Source: Ariolimax columbianus
Taxonomy: Eukaryota > Mollusca > Gastropoda > Stylommatophora > Arionidae
Assembly: GCA_036924085.1 (NCBI GenBank)
Contig: JAVGWX010000019.1
Span: 8,512,361 to 8,576,360 of the forward strand
Direction: 5' to 3'
Length of the DNA: 64,000 nucleotides
This document shows positions 21,966 to 33,078 of this stretch, piece by piece (position 1 is the stretch's first letter; each line of letters begins with the position of its first letter). Made by a program: the position numbers and the translations under genes. The notes under the pieces were generated by a model, which saw only the letters and a program-made list of their open reading frames with translations, made no database searches and was not told where the DNA came from.

Positions 21966-24680
21966 CATCATTTAGATATTTGTAAACAGAACGACCCACT
22001 GTGCTATCCTGAAGTCTGGATGATGGGGAAGAGGACAGACCAAGAACAGTTTGCGTGATCCAAAAAGCTGTAGCTTGAATGACCCACCAAAATAATAACT
22101 GGATTAAATAAATTTACAAAAACCAATTGATCACATAATTACTTATAGATATATATAGATTTAAAAAACGAACATAAACATATTTACTGGAAACGATATT
22201 TGGAAGCAAAATGAACGACCAAAATATTGCCTGGTAAAGATGTCTGTAAACCAACCGACCCATTAGAATATAACATGATCCGGATGATTGCAAATATAAG
22301 GACCAAACATTGAAACTGTCAAAGACACATGTAAAAACAGTGCCACACCAAAGTGTTGCGTGGTGCAGGGTTCCGTAGTCCGAGACACCCACCAAACAGT
22401 TACACAGTCCAGATGTATGTAAAACACTGTACATGGTACACAAACATATGAACGAGCGATCCACCAATAGAGTGCATGAAGAAGTTGCATGACAAGAGAG
22501 CGGTCCACAAAAAAATAGGGTGTGACCTAGATCAGTGCTCTTTAACCTGGGCGCTATCGCCAACTAGTGGGCGAGTTGAGCTTTCAGGTGGGCATTAGTA
22601 GAGTAATTACATTATATACTGAAACCATCTAACATATACAGACTCAGCGGACGATGGGGGGATTTACTTCAATTTAGATTGTAATAAGCGACAGGGAAAG
22701 TGTATCATCTCTAAAGTAATACAAGTGGGCATCAGGTATGAAAAGGTTGAAGCGCCATAGTCTAGATGGATGTAAAAAGAAAAGCCAACTAAAATTTGGT
22801 ATAGTTTGGACATACGTAAAGATGACAACTGACAAAAGTTGTACGTTGTCCATATGTATCTAAAACAGCGATCAGTTAAAATATGACATTATCCAGATGT
22901 ATGTAAACGAAGGAATATGCACTACTATTAAATGGTTTAGATTCATGCAAAACATATGCATAGTCCGGATGCATGTAAACTAATCAACCCAACAAAATGA
23001 TGTATTTACATGAAAAGCGAATAACCAATACAAAATTGCATGGTCCAGGTGTATGACCAGCGATCTACCCACAAAACATTTCTTAACCAGTTGCACATAA
23101 AACAGGGAACCAATAAAATGTACATTCTCAAAATGTGTATCAAGAGTGTAACCCGTCAAACTATTATCTGGCATTGAAAACAAGAGGCCCACCAGATAAT
23201 ACCTGGTCCAGGTGTCTGAAAACGAAGTGCCCAACTGAAATAATATACTGTCAAGATGCTTCCAAAATAGGGGGTCACAACAATGGCATGATGCAGGTAC
23301 AGGTAAAACGAGCGATCCACAGCAACGGCATGATGCAGGTACAGGTAAAGAGACCGGCACCCCATCACATGTCATTATCCAGATCCACGTGGATTGAATG
23401 TCCCAGGTGCAAATAAACGAGTGACCCATGCAAATATGACGTAGTCTAGATTCCTGTGTATAGTGCAACACACCAAAATATATCATGATCTAGATGCATT
23501 GAAGGAGAACGACCCACTAAACTACAAGCAGAATTGTACATTTCGTTAATGCCTGTAAAGCGCGAAACCCACTGAAATATTATGGTGAATAGATGCAGGT
23601 AAAGCGTAGTCCTCATCAAAATACAAAATGATCTAGAAAACTTTAAAGAGTGCGACCCATGAAACAATTACGTGATCGATATGTTTTGGAACAAAGCGAC
23701 CTACCATTATAGCACGAAATCCAGATGTCTAGGAATAACGCGACCTAGGACAATATTAGGTTATCAATATGCCCGGAAACACCACGACCTACCACAATAT
23801 TAGGTGATCAATATGCTTTTAAACAAAACGACCGACCACAATATTACTTGATCCAGATGACTAGAAACAAAGCGACCTAGGACAATATTAGGTGATCAAT
23901 ATGCCCGGAAACACTACGACCTACCACAATATTAGGTGATCAATATGCTTTTAAACAACACGACCGACCACAATATTACTTGATCCAGATGACTAGAAAC
24001 AAAGCGACCTACAACAATATTGCTTGATCCAGATGTCTAGAAACAAAGCGACTTCTAACGATATTACTTGATCAAGATGACGAGAAACAAAATGACCTAC
24101 CAAATAATTACTTGGTCCAGATGACGAGAAACAAAGTGACCTATCAAAATATTACTTGATCCAGATGACCACAAAGCGACCTACCACACTATTACTTGGT
24201 ACAGATGAAGAGAAACAAAGCGACCTACCAAAATATTACTTGATCAAGATGACGAGAAACAAAGCGATCTATCAAAATATTACTTGATCCAGATGACTAC
24301 AAAGCGATCTACCACACTATTACTTGGTCCAGATGACGAGAAACAAAGCGACCTACTACAATATTACATCAGCCATATGCATGTAAGCCACATCACTCAC
24401 CCAAATACGACATAATGCATAAACATATACATATAGCAGACCACTAACAAATGATCAAAAAGCCCATTCACCGAACTAACACAATACAAATGTTTCTGTA
24501 AATATTGCGATTGATCAAAAAGCCCATTCACCGAACTAACACAATACAAATGTTTCTGTAAATATTGCGATTGACCAAAATAACTCATGATTCGGATGCA
24601 TATGATGAGAGCAGCCAAGAATAATATTGCATGTTCCAGTTGCAAATAAAAATAACAAACTAGCGCCATATTGCCTAGTC
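21966..24680. repeat. Old, diverged continuation of the 44-bp array
   Basis: 'GACC(C/T)ACCA(A/C)AATAT...TGATCCAGATG....AAACAAAGC' recurs every 40-48 bp over 2.7 kb. It aligns by eye with the 44-bp unit next door (ACCAAcATATgg...gGTaCAGATGtatg..aACcAAG). A partly re-homogenised block lies at 23690-24370, and a 74-bp direct duplication at 24450-24575. It is interrupted by an hAT-like element. Confidence 0.7.
22532..22765. mobile_element. hAT-like MITE (about 220 bp)
   Basis: CAGTGCTCTTTAACCTGGGCGC at the left and AAAAGGTTGAAGCGCCATAG at the right form imperfect inverted ends typical of hAT non-autonomous elements. CTAGAT occurs just outside both ends and may belong to an 8-bp target duplication. 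It contains no coding sequence. Confidence 0.5.
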
Positions 24681-24687
24681 TAGATCA

Positions 24688-25012
24688 ATGTTTCCTAACC
24701 GCCGATCCGCGGACAGAAAGCGAGCAGCATACATTTTCTGACGGCTTAACCCCTTTCATTAAAGACACCAACCTATTCCCTCTTAATCGTCGTGAGAAGG
24801 AAACATGATATAGTTGTCTTCGCATGTCATTCTATTGTACAAACCTTCAATGGCAGTTATTATCACAATTGTGGATTTTACTTTAAAACGAAAATCTAAT
24901 ATTGATATAAATAGTTACAGAGCTGTATAATTGGAACGGTGAAATAGGAACCAGTTTTCGCAAGTTGTAATTCATACTAACTTTTTATATAAGAAGAATT
25001 GTCAACCTTTAG
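24688..25012. mobile_element. Possible second hAT-like MITE
   Basis: Begins CAATGTTTCCTAACCGCCGATCCGCGG, the familiar start of hAT-type MITEs, at another CTAGAT site. The right end may be TTGTCAACCTTTAG next to the SINE head at 25012. Ends are weakly paired, hence low confidence. Confidence 0.35.
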
Positions 25013-25135
25013 GGGACGGCGTGGGCTACTGGTTAAGTGAAATGGCTCACGACCCGAAGGTGCTGGGTTTAATCCCCATCACAGCAACGGCCGTTACCCC
25101 GGGGAAGCAAACCATTAGAAAATGCAGGAGGAAGC
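25012..25135 (+). mobile_element. tRNA-headed SINE, copy 1
   Basis: GGGGACGGCGTGGGCTACTGG (A-box region) and GGTGCTGGGTTTAATCCCC (B box) are about 35 bp apart. The head CTCACGACC(C/A)GAAGGTGCTGGGTT is shared with 33860-33925. The body beyond 25100 is not shared. Confidence 0.7.
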
Positions 25136-25319
25136 AGACCCTTACATAAAATGCATGATGAAGTCGGATGCACTAGGCCGACAGGCGCAAAATAAAACCA
25201 CAGTGCAACGCACAACGCCTTGGGTAATATTTAGAAATAAGGTGAACACAAAAAAACTACACCAAAATAACAAAAACCGTTCAGTGATCAAAATTTAAAA
25301 AAAAGAAACAAAATGGATT

Positions 25320-26090
25320 TTAATTCAACGCTTTATCTTTCAGAAACAACGCTGTAGCCACGGCTATCAACACTGCCATAGAGCCTGTTTAGTGTTGGCA
25401 CCGGTGAATGCCACATGTGATTTCTCGTATCCTTGTATGTCGGACAATTTTGCAGGTGTCATTTTCTCAGTCCAACGAGTGTACTCGTCAGTAGCACCTA
25501 TCTTCAGTCTATTCAATAGAATCTACCTCAGCCTGTTGTGACCTGTGCGTAGCCTGAAGACCTTAACGTGCTTTCTTCTGTTCAACTGGTAATAGGCATC
25601 ATTTCTTGTGTAACCAATATGTTCTTTTTCCCATTTGTTCATGTATCTGGCACTAATAAACCTTCTGGACGCTTTGTAGGTCACACTAGAATCTGGTTGT
25701 GGTAACCTTCCATCATCTTTCACCAGTCTGTCTGACTCATCGTTACCATAACTGTTACAGGGTGATGCTAGCATAGTTTACAGAGTACTGATCTTTGGTC
25801 ATATCGGACTGTATTTCTCTGGTTCTTTAGCACTGTAACTACGACCAAAAAAACTACACGACTGTCATTGCTTTCACCTGTCACGAAAGTTTATATTGCA
25901 GCTTTAAATTACTCTGCTTCTACGATGAAATTACTTGGCAATATCCATGTAGCCACTAAAAGCATTATCTTTCATCCATTTGTTAGACCCAGAAACGTTC
26001 TTTCTCCTCCATTTTCTATTGCGTGTATTGCAGAACTCTAAGTGTATGCATGGGTCCAGTCAGTGTATGCACGAGTCCAGTCAGTGTATC
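25320..26090 (-). pseudogene. I-type LINE (sister of the rDNA-LINE), RNase H and C-terminal part
   Basis: Minus strand: MDWTHAYT-like start, doubled, near 26090-26040, then RNase H fragments, then GNDESDRLVKDDGRLPQPDS (about 25750) and YQLNRRKHVKVFRLRTGHNR (about 25580-25525), in the same order as the intact copy at 44-47 kb. The 3' end lies near 25320. The front part continues at 31345-31056, so the rDNA-LINE derivative B inserted into this copy. Confidence 0.8.
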
Positions 26091-27719
26091 TTCTTCTTCA
26101 TCGTACGCTGTTTACAGCGAAATTTACGTTGCACTGTTTTGATTTGTTAGCCAGTGGCACAGTGCATCCGATTTCAACAGGCGTTTCTGTAGGGTTGCCC
26201 TCCTTAGCCTTTGGCTGTCCCCAGCCTAACTGCAAGGCAGCAGTTGTTTTTGGTCAGAGTTGTCTCTCTTAGGAAGTTGTCTTGCAGGACTAACGAGTCT
26301 TCCCTACTCGTGTCTATAGGGTTTGGCAATGATATGATGGACTATGTACTAGTTTGTACTATCCCGGAAGAGAGGCAGTCCAGTGTGACTTTTTCCCAGG
26401 ATCGTCACGTCCTGCCAGCAACGTAGCATATGCATATGAGTGAGGTATCTTTTTGCTGGCTTTATTTTCTCAGCTCATCTGCAGTGATGGTACGCCTAGC
26501 ATTCCCCGCCACCCGGGAGGTTGTCGCCATAGGGCAGGAGGTGCAATTTCCGCTCGACTGCATCTCTTCTGCGTCCATTAGAATGACTGATAGTAGACAG
26601 AGGCAAAGAGCGAGGAAGGAGTGCATTTTACCAGGTGCATTCCTGCCGCTCGACCGGGCCGGGCTGGGCCGCAAATCCCAGCCATGTCGTAGCCTCCCAT
26701 CACAGCGGTGCTGAGATTAAGGGCGGGATTCTGGCTTAGAGGCGTTCGGCCGTAGTCCCTCAGATGGTAGCTTATCAGCCAAGCACGTGGACCAAATGTC
26801 AGCGACCTGTGATTCCTCTCGAAAAAGTGCATTTGCCCAGGGGACAATCCTGGTCATTGCACGGAGATGTTGTTCGCCTGGGGAGCGGACATATCTCATG
26901 GTCAAGGGTTGAGTCTCAGCAGTTCGCAGTGAGGTAGCTGATCTACTGCTTAGGGTACCCCGACCGAGAACTAAGTCTTATACAAATGGTTTCATACCTC
27001 ATCGCCGTATGGGGTGAATATCGAGCAGCTTCCCGATCGCTTTGATCGGCGGTCGGCAGAGTCCTCATTCTGCGGCTCGACCGGGCGGGGCTGGGGCCCC
27101 AGGTCCCCACCATGTCGAGGCCTCCACGTGCAATCATTCTGAGCTTTTGCGCGGGATTTTGGCTTAGAGGCGTTCGGCCGTTATCCCTCACATGGTAGCC
27201 TCTCTTATCAGCCTGGTACGTGCACCAAATATCTGCGGTTCCTCTCGAGTTGAGCAGGATTTCCGTAGCAAAGCCTTGTCATTTGTAGGGTAAAACTGAC
27301 TTGTCTTCCGATGATCTATTTCCAGCACCCGTTCATTTTTTGGCCAGGACGAATTAATCGAAGGCTTTTGTTTGTCTGTGACCAGGTACCTGGAGCCTGC
27401 GGTTTCCGCGGTGTTAGGGCGCGGTTTCCGTAGCGGTCCTTCATTAGAAGGTTAGAAAGCTGACCTGTCTTCCGTGGGTCTAATACCAGCACACGTTCAC
27501 TATTAGACCCCACGAAGGTGCTCTCTTTTTTAAAGTCATTTTATAGTATTGGCGTGTTAAGTTAATTTAGGCCTCAGGCTCCACTCCTGATAGTGCTCTT
27601 CCGTCGATTCCCTTGTCAGAAAACTGGATGCCGACAGACCGAGCCACAGGGGGCATACCCAAGATTTCTGAGGGTCTAGATCCAGCACCAGTTCCATATT
27701 AGACCCCAGAAAAGTGGTC

Positions 27720-27770
27720 TCGGCATGTCAATCATTTCAGTGTTGGCCGTGTTGAGTCAATTTAAGCCGC

Positions 27771-27808
<38 letters not shown>

Positions 27809-27892
27809 CAAGTTTCAGCTTTGCAACCATACTTCCCCCGGAACCCAAACACTTTGGTTTCCCGGAAGCTGCCCGCAGAGTCATCGAAGCAA
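27720..27892 (-). pseudogene. 18S rRNA-derived segment of derivative B, 3' piece
   Basis: Minus strand TTGCTTCGATGACTCTGCGG through GGAATTGACGGAAGGGCACC to GACTCAACACGG. It directly continues the 18S piece ending at 30197 once derivative C is removed. It lacks the 180 bp that copy A has between two ACT(C/T)AACACGG direct repeats (about 5530-5715). Confidence 0.9.
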
Positions 27893-30189
27893 ATCCATCT
27901 GGGGTAGTTGTCTCGCCGCAGCGACTCAATTTCAACCAGTGTTCGTAAAGTGATCTCAGTCCCGCCAGGCGGAGCGATATCGCGGGCTTGCGGAAAACGC
28001 TCGCCTGCCTTTCCCCGTAGAACGAATTGGGTGTGGTTTGTTGTAGTGGCTCCTCCACCGAGGTGCGCTAGTCTGGTCCGTATCAGGAAACGTGGTCCGT
28101 GAGTGGTGATTTATCTAAGGCTTATAGTAGAGCTCGACAGTACGTCTCGCTGGTGGTCGGACTCTTGCAAAGAGCTTGTGACCGGCAAATGGAAAGCAGG
28201 AATCGTTGCCTCGAGGCCCTGCGTTCTCCTACGGAGAAGGGCAGGCCGGCAGGCCAAATTGCCTCTAGTCCCAGTGAAATTCATCGCCGAGGTCGTTGGG
28301 ATCCGTTCTGCACAGAGCGCTGCCATCCCTCCTCGAGCGAGCCCCGTCGGTCGGTCGTCTGGTGCGTGTGGGACGCCCCTGTCAGGCGGTCCTAGGTCGA
28401 CGGAGTGAGGGACGGGTGGAACAAACCGTCCGTCCGTCCCGTCAGTCGGTCCCTGCGGCCGTCCCAGCGAGGCTTTTTACACACCCTTCCTCAGCCGACC
28501 GGTATGTGCTGTACGTACGTCTCTGACAGATATCTGGTTGATCCTGCCAGTAGTCATATGCTTGTATCAAAGATTAAGCCATGCATGTCTAAGTTCACAC
28601 TGTCTCACGGTGAAACCGCGAATGGCTCATTAAATCAGTCGAGGTTCCTTAGATGACACGATCCTACTTGGATAACTGTGGCAATTCTAGAGCTAATACA
28701 TGCTTACCAAGCTCCGACCCTCGCGGAAGGAGCGCTTTTATTAGTTCAAAACCAATCGTCGTTTCCCCTCGCGGGGTAGCGGCGTCCCCACTGGTGACTC
28801 TGGATAACTTTGTGCTGATCGCATGGCCTCATGTGCCAGCGACGCATCTTTCAAATGTCTGCCCTATCAAATGTCGATGGTACGTGACATGCCTACCATG
28901 TTTGTAAAGGGTAACGGGGAATCAGGGTTCGATTCCGGAGAGGGAGCATGAGAAACGGCTACCACATCCAAGGAAGGCAGCAGGCGCGCAACTTACCCAC
29001 TCCCGGCACGGGGAGGTAGTGACGAAAAATAACAATACGGGACTCTTTCGAGGCCCCGTAATTGGAATGAGTACACTTTAAACCCTTTAACGAGGATCTA
29101 TTGGAGGGCAAGTCTGGTGCCAGCAGCCGCGGTAATTCCAGCTCCAATAGCGTATATTAAAGTTGTTGCAGTTAAAAAGCTAGAAGTTGGATCTCAGGCG
29201 CAGGCGGGCGGTCCGGCTCGCGCCGGTTCACTGCCCCTTGTCTCCTGCCCTACCGTCTGCCGGCTCTCTCCCACTGCTGCTCGATATTCACCCCATACGG
29301 CGATGAGGAATGAAATCATTTGTAGAAGACTTAGTTCTCGGTCGGGTGCCCTAAGCAGTAGATCAGCTACCGCACTGCGAACTGCTGAGACTCAACCCTT
29401 GACCATGTCCGCTCCCTAGGCGGACAACATCTCCGTGCACGACTAGGCTTGTCACCTGGTCAAATGCACTATTTCGAGAGAAATCACAGGTCGCTGACAT
29501 TTGGTCCACGTGCTTTGCTGATAAGCTACCATCTGAGGGATTACGGCCGAACGCCTCTAAGCCAGAATCCCGCCCAAAATCTCAGAACGCGGAGATGGGA
29601 GGCTACGACATGGCTGGGGCTTGTGTCCCGGCCCGATCGAGCCGCAGGAATGCACCTGGTAAAATGCACTCCTTCCTCGCTCTTTGCATCTGTCTGCTAT
29701 CAGTCATTCCAATGGACGCAGAAGAGATGCAGTCCAGCGGACACTGCACCTCCTGTCCTATGGTGGCGGGGAATGCTAGGCGTACCCTCACTGCAGACGA
29801 GCCGAGAAAATAGAGAGAGCAAATAGTTACCTCACTCATATGCATATGCTACGTTTCTGGCAGGACGTGACGATCCTGGAAAAAGTCACACTGGACTGCC
29901 TCTCTTCCGGGATAGTACAAACTAGTACATAGTCCATCATATCATTTCCAAACGCTATAGACACGAGTAGGGAAGACTCGATAGTCCTGCAAGACAACTT
30001 CCCAAGAGAGACAACTCTGACCAAAAACAACTGCTGCCTTGCAGTTAGGCTGGGGACAGCCAAAGGCTAAGGATGGCAACCCTACAGACACGCCTGTTGA
30101 AATCGGATGCACTGAGCCACTGGCTAACAAATTAAATCAGTGCAACGTAAATATCGCTGTAAACAGCATACGAAGAAGAAGAAGAAGAA
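27893..30189 (+). mobile_element. rDNA-LINE derivative C (coding-deleted, 2.3 kb), nested in B
   Basis: It begins at the same 5' terminus as copy A (ATC(C)ATCTGGGGTAGTTGTC) and has the complete ETS-like leader (to 28530), 18S nt 1 to V4 (28531-29278), a jump to the linker/28S-end block (29281 onward), the linker, and AACAGCATACGAAGAAG... at the end. GAAGCAA at 27886-27892 and 30190-30196 is the target duplication, and its removal rejoins the 18S of derivative B perfectly. It has both ends of the family and no protein coding capacity, so it must have been mobilised in trans. Confidence 0.88.
28531..29278 (+). pseudogene. 18S rRNA-derived segment of derivative C (nt 1 to V4)
   Basis: Starts TATCTGGTTGATCCTGCCAG and runs without large gaps to the V4 hairpin (GCCGGCTCTCTCCCAC). 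The 530 loop is intact here. 'AAAAAGCTAGAAGTTGG' differs from the normal ...CTCGTAGTTGG, and derivative B shares the GAAGTTGG change, so B and C are sisters relative to copy A. Confidence 0.93.
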
Positions 30190-30196
30190 GAAGCAA

Positions 30197-31050
30197 CTCC
30201 TGCGGATCGCTAGTCGGCATCGTTTATGGTCAGAACTACGACGGTATCTGATCGTCTTCGTGCCTCTGACTTTCGTTCTTGATTAATGAAAACATTCTTG
30301 ACAAATGCTTTCGCAGTAGCTCGTCTTGCGGCGATCCAAGAATTTCACCTCCAACGCCGCAATACGAATGCCCCCGTTTGTCCCTGTTAATCATTACCTC
30401 CAGTTCCGAAAACCAACAAAATAGAACCGAGGTCCTATTCCATTATTCCATGCACCATTATTCAGGCCGACGAGGCCTGCTTTGAACACTCTAATTTTTT
30501 CAAAGTAAACGCGCCGGCGAAGAGCACCCGAAGAGCGAAGAGCACCCGTGGGAGAGAGCCGGCAGACGGTAGGGCAGGAGACAACGGGCAGTGAACCGGC
30601 GCGAGCCAGACCGCCCGCCTGCGCCTGAGATCCAACTTCGAGCTTTTTAACTGCAACAACTAATATACGCTATTGGAGCTGGAATTACCGCGGCTGCTGG
30701 CACCAGACTTGCCCTCCAATAGATCCTCGTTAAAGGGTTTAAAGTGTACTCATTCCAATTACGGGGCCTCGAAAGAGTCCCGTATTGTTATTTTTCGTCA
30801 CTACCTCCCCTTGCCGGGAGTGGGTAAGTTGCGCGCCTGCTGCCTTCCTTGGATGTGATAGCCGTTTCTCATGCTCCCTCTCCGGAATCGAACCCTGATT
30901 TCCCGTTACCCGTTACAAACATGGTAGGCATGTCACGTACCATCGACATTTGATAAGGCAGACATTTGAAAGATGTGTCGCCGGCACATGAGGCCATGCG
31001 ATCAGCACAAAGTTATCCAGAGTCACCAGTGGGGACGCCGCAACCCCCCC
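30197..31050 (-). pseudogene. 18S rRNA-derived segment of derivative B, 5' piece
   Basis: The minus strand begins inside 18S at GGTTGCGGCGTCCCCACTGG (about nt 245), passes the intact 530 loop at about 30690-30710 and V4, and ends GATCCGCAGGAGTTGC at the nested insertion. A GGGGGGGG/AAAATGGG junction lies at the 5' truncation. Confidence 0.92.
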
Positions 31051-31055
31051 CAAAA

Positions 31056-31345
31056 TGGGTCTAGTCAGTGTATGCATGGGTCCAGTCAGTGCTTGGGTAG
31101 TTCTTCTCTATTTATCTCAGGGTTTTGACTATCTCATTGTCTGCCGACTGTTCTTGTTTCCAGAACCAGGTATAGTTGTTATCACTTCTAGAAATAACTC
31201 CCGTATCCAGATTGGGTAATTTAAGACAAAGATTGACGTTGGTGTTGACATAGCGTTCACATGTTCTTCTCCCGCCTTCGTTTAGACAAATTCTGCTAAA
31301 ACTGCTCCGCTTTAGCCTGTCTTTCCCAAATCCGTTTAATCTCAT
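31056..31345 (-). pseudogene. I-type LINE, segment before RNase H (front half of 25320-26090)
   Basis: The minus strand gives MRLNGFGKDRLKRSSF, ending (after stops) DWTHAYTDW. It aligns with the QRLNNFGNGKLKRRNF...MDWTHAYTDG stretch of the rDNA-LINE (about 46130-46410), so it is the direct upstream continuation of the fragment at 26090. Confidence 0.75.
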
Positions 31346-32763
31346 GAAACAAATGTATCAGTTTACTTTTATATTACATTTTAAAACGTTTACACTAAAT
31401 AATAAATAAATAAACGTTTTTAGTTTTGTCACCAAAGGCGAAAACTTTCCTATTTTCACCGATCCACGACATATTTTTCATATTTACACTGGCCCACGAA
31501 ATGTTTTTCATATTAAAAGCGGTCCACGAAATGTTTACAGCTTGTTGTTGTTGCTCCGATGTTTGTCTCACTAGTTTCTACTGGCGGAGGCTCGCCATTT
31601 TCCACCCCAGACAGTAGTCCATTGGGCGATTTTAGGACGCATAAACCAGTGCTTGGATGAATGTGTGCGTCTGTATGTACCTATGCTAGGTTTGTGCGCC
31701 CTCAGAAGCTAGCCCAACCAAAGTGCAATGGAAGGGCCTTACCATGAGGGCGCGTGTGAAAGTTGTGCAAGGGTGTGACTGTGGGACAGAGTCAAATGAA
31801 ACAGAGTGAGGGAAGAGAAGAGAGAGAAAGGGGAAGAGTGGCCCCCAGGGTGATATTCCTCCTTCGAGTATCCATTTTTACTTTCTTGAGTTGATATTCA
31901 TGACCGGATGGTTGCAGTGACCATTGCTTTCATCCGCAGACAGAACTCTCGTAAAGAGAGGAAATTGTTGTCCAAGACATTTGTGAAGAAGATCTGATTA
32001 CTTATTTGGCACCGTCATTTAAGTATGGAATGATGCACACAAACAGGACATCTTCGAGCCAGCGGTGTAAGAGATATTAACGGAACAACTTGGTTTGGAC
32101 AAGTCATAGTTATAAAGTCATACACAGATAGTGTAAATCTTACATTAAAAAGCAAAATAAAGAGAAAAAGATTGATACATTCTGTTAACAAACTCCTGAA
32201 AGAAGGCTGTATTATGTAGACAAAAAAACTATCATCTGACTTATTGTGTCTTATTCATTTTAACAGGAAATGTATAAAGAACACATCAGAGTTCAACATA
32301 AAGTTATGGCCAGTTTCACTAATTTATGATACCTATTTTGGCTGTAAGATAATTTTCTGTAAGTTCGTAGTTCAAAATCAGATTCTTGTTGCCTGATGTT
32401 AAGATGTTTCTAGAGGTATATCCTATCCACGAAGTACTGCGTAATCCAGGAACTGCATCGTCATTGGAAGTTCGCTAGATAAATGTAATTGGAATTTCAG
32501 TGTACAATTTAATTAGGTTTCATTAATGATTTTTTAAATATAATTAATTTAACATTTGATATAAAATGATCTGCTCTCGTATTAAACGTCCGTAACTTCT
32601 ATTTTCTATGACGTTTATTTATGGCCAATTATAGCCATTAGATCCTCTGTTGTTCGATGAAGATTCAAGAGTTATCTGTACTTGAAAATTCCGATTCACA
32701 TTGTATTCTTAGTAACATGATATCAATACTTTATGTACTGAAACTTAATTTTTGTCTTTGCAG
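31346..32763. other. Intronic interval without recognised features
   Basis: AT-rich, mostly unique-looking sequence leading to a strong acceptor (TTTTTGTCTTTGCAG). A short triplicated motif 'CGGTCCACGAAATGTTT' lies at 31460-31530. No repeat family or frame was recognised. Confidence 0.4.
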
Positions 32764-33078
32764 CTTATCCTGCTATCGAATCATTCTTTATGAGATACCG
32801 AAGCAGTACAGGCACTGACAAGACACAGCATTTATTGAACATTACTTTATCTTATGTGAAAATTGAAAACGAATCAGGACCTGTATATGTTACATGCAAT
32901 GCTAGTGGGTATCCTCAACCAGAAGTGACAATCTCACACAACAATGTAAGTCTCCCAAGAAATCACAACGGTCAAGCAACGCTTAGAGATGCTGGCTGTG
33001 ATAAATCTGGTATCTACAGCTGTCTCGCCAAAAACGTTTTTAGATCAGCTCAAACTGAGATGAGGATACAGTTCTTAC
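32764..33078 (+). CDS. Immunoglobulin-like domain exon 1
   Basis: Acceptor CTTTGCAG ends at 32763 and donor GTAAGT starts at 33079. The exon is 315 nt, open, phase 1 at both ends, the classic arrangement for an extracellular Ig module. The translation holds VYVTCNASGYPQPEVTI (B-strand Cys, C-strand Trp replaced) and DKSGIYSCLAKN (the D-x-G-x-Y-x-C signature of the F strand), with an extra Cys four residues ahead of D-K-S. Predicted N-glycosylation sites are NITL, NESG and NASG. A cell-surface or secreted recognition or adhesion role is inferred from the fold only. Confidence 0.85.

Larger units (their letters stand above)
26091..31055 (-). mobile_element. rDNA-LINE derivative B (coding-deleted), interrupted by derivative C
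   Basis: Minus-strand reading: 5' truncation inside 18S (about 31050), 18S to GATCCGCAGGAGTTGC (30197), then the inserted derivative C. It resumes at 27892 TTGCTTCGATGACTCTGCGG and continues through 18S core, 18S/28S fusions, two diverged copies of the 28S end (GAACGCCTCTAAGCC at about 27170 and 26745), the linker, and CAGCGTACGATGAAGAAGAAG at 26091-26112. The whole LINE coding region is missing between linker and tail. Flanks are ATACACTGACT(A/G)GAC(C/T)C on both sides, a candidate duplication of about 16 bp, although that target was already locally repeated. Confidence 0.8.

Noticed and set aside
20512..21971. A 377-codon and other long minus-strand frames of His-Met-Leu-Val-Cys repeats
   Set aside because: Translation of the 44-bp minisatellite; frames shift between units and there is no start or splice context.
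25012..25135. A genuine tRNA gene
   Set aside because: A and B boxes are present but the acceptor stem cannot be formed and the same head recurs at 33850, so it is a SINE.
27893..30189. Assembly artefact of collapsed rDNA
   Set aside because: Possible in principle, but the junctions carry a GAA tail, a clean target duplication and the same internal structure as an independent copy, which misassembly would not produce. Long reads would still be decisive.
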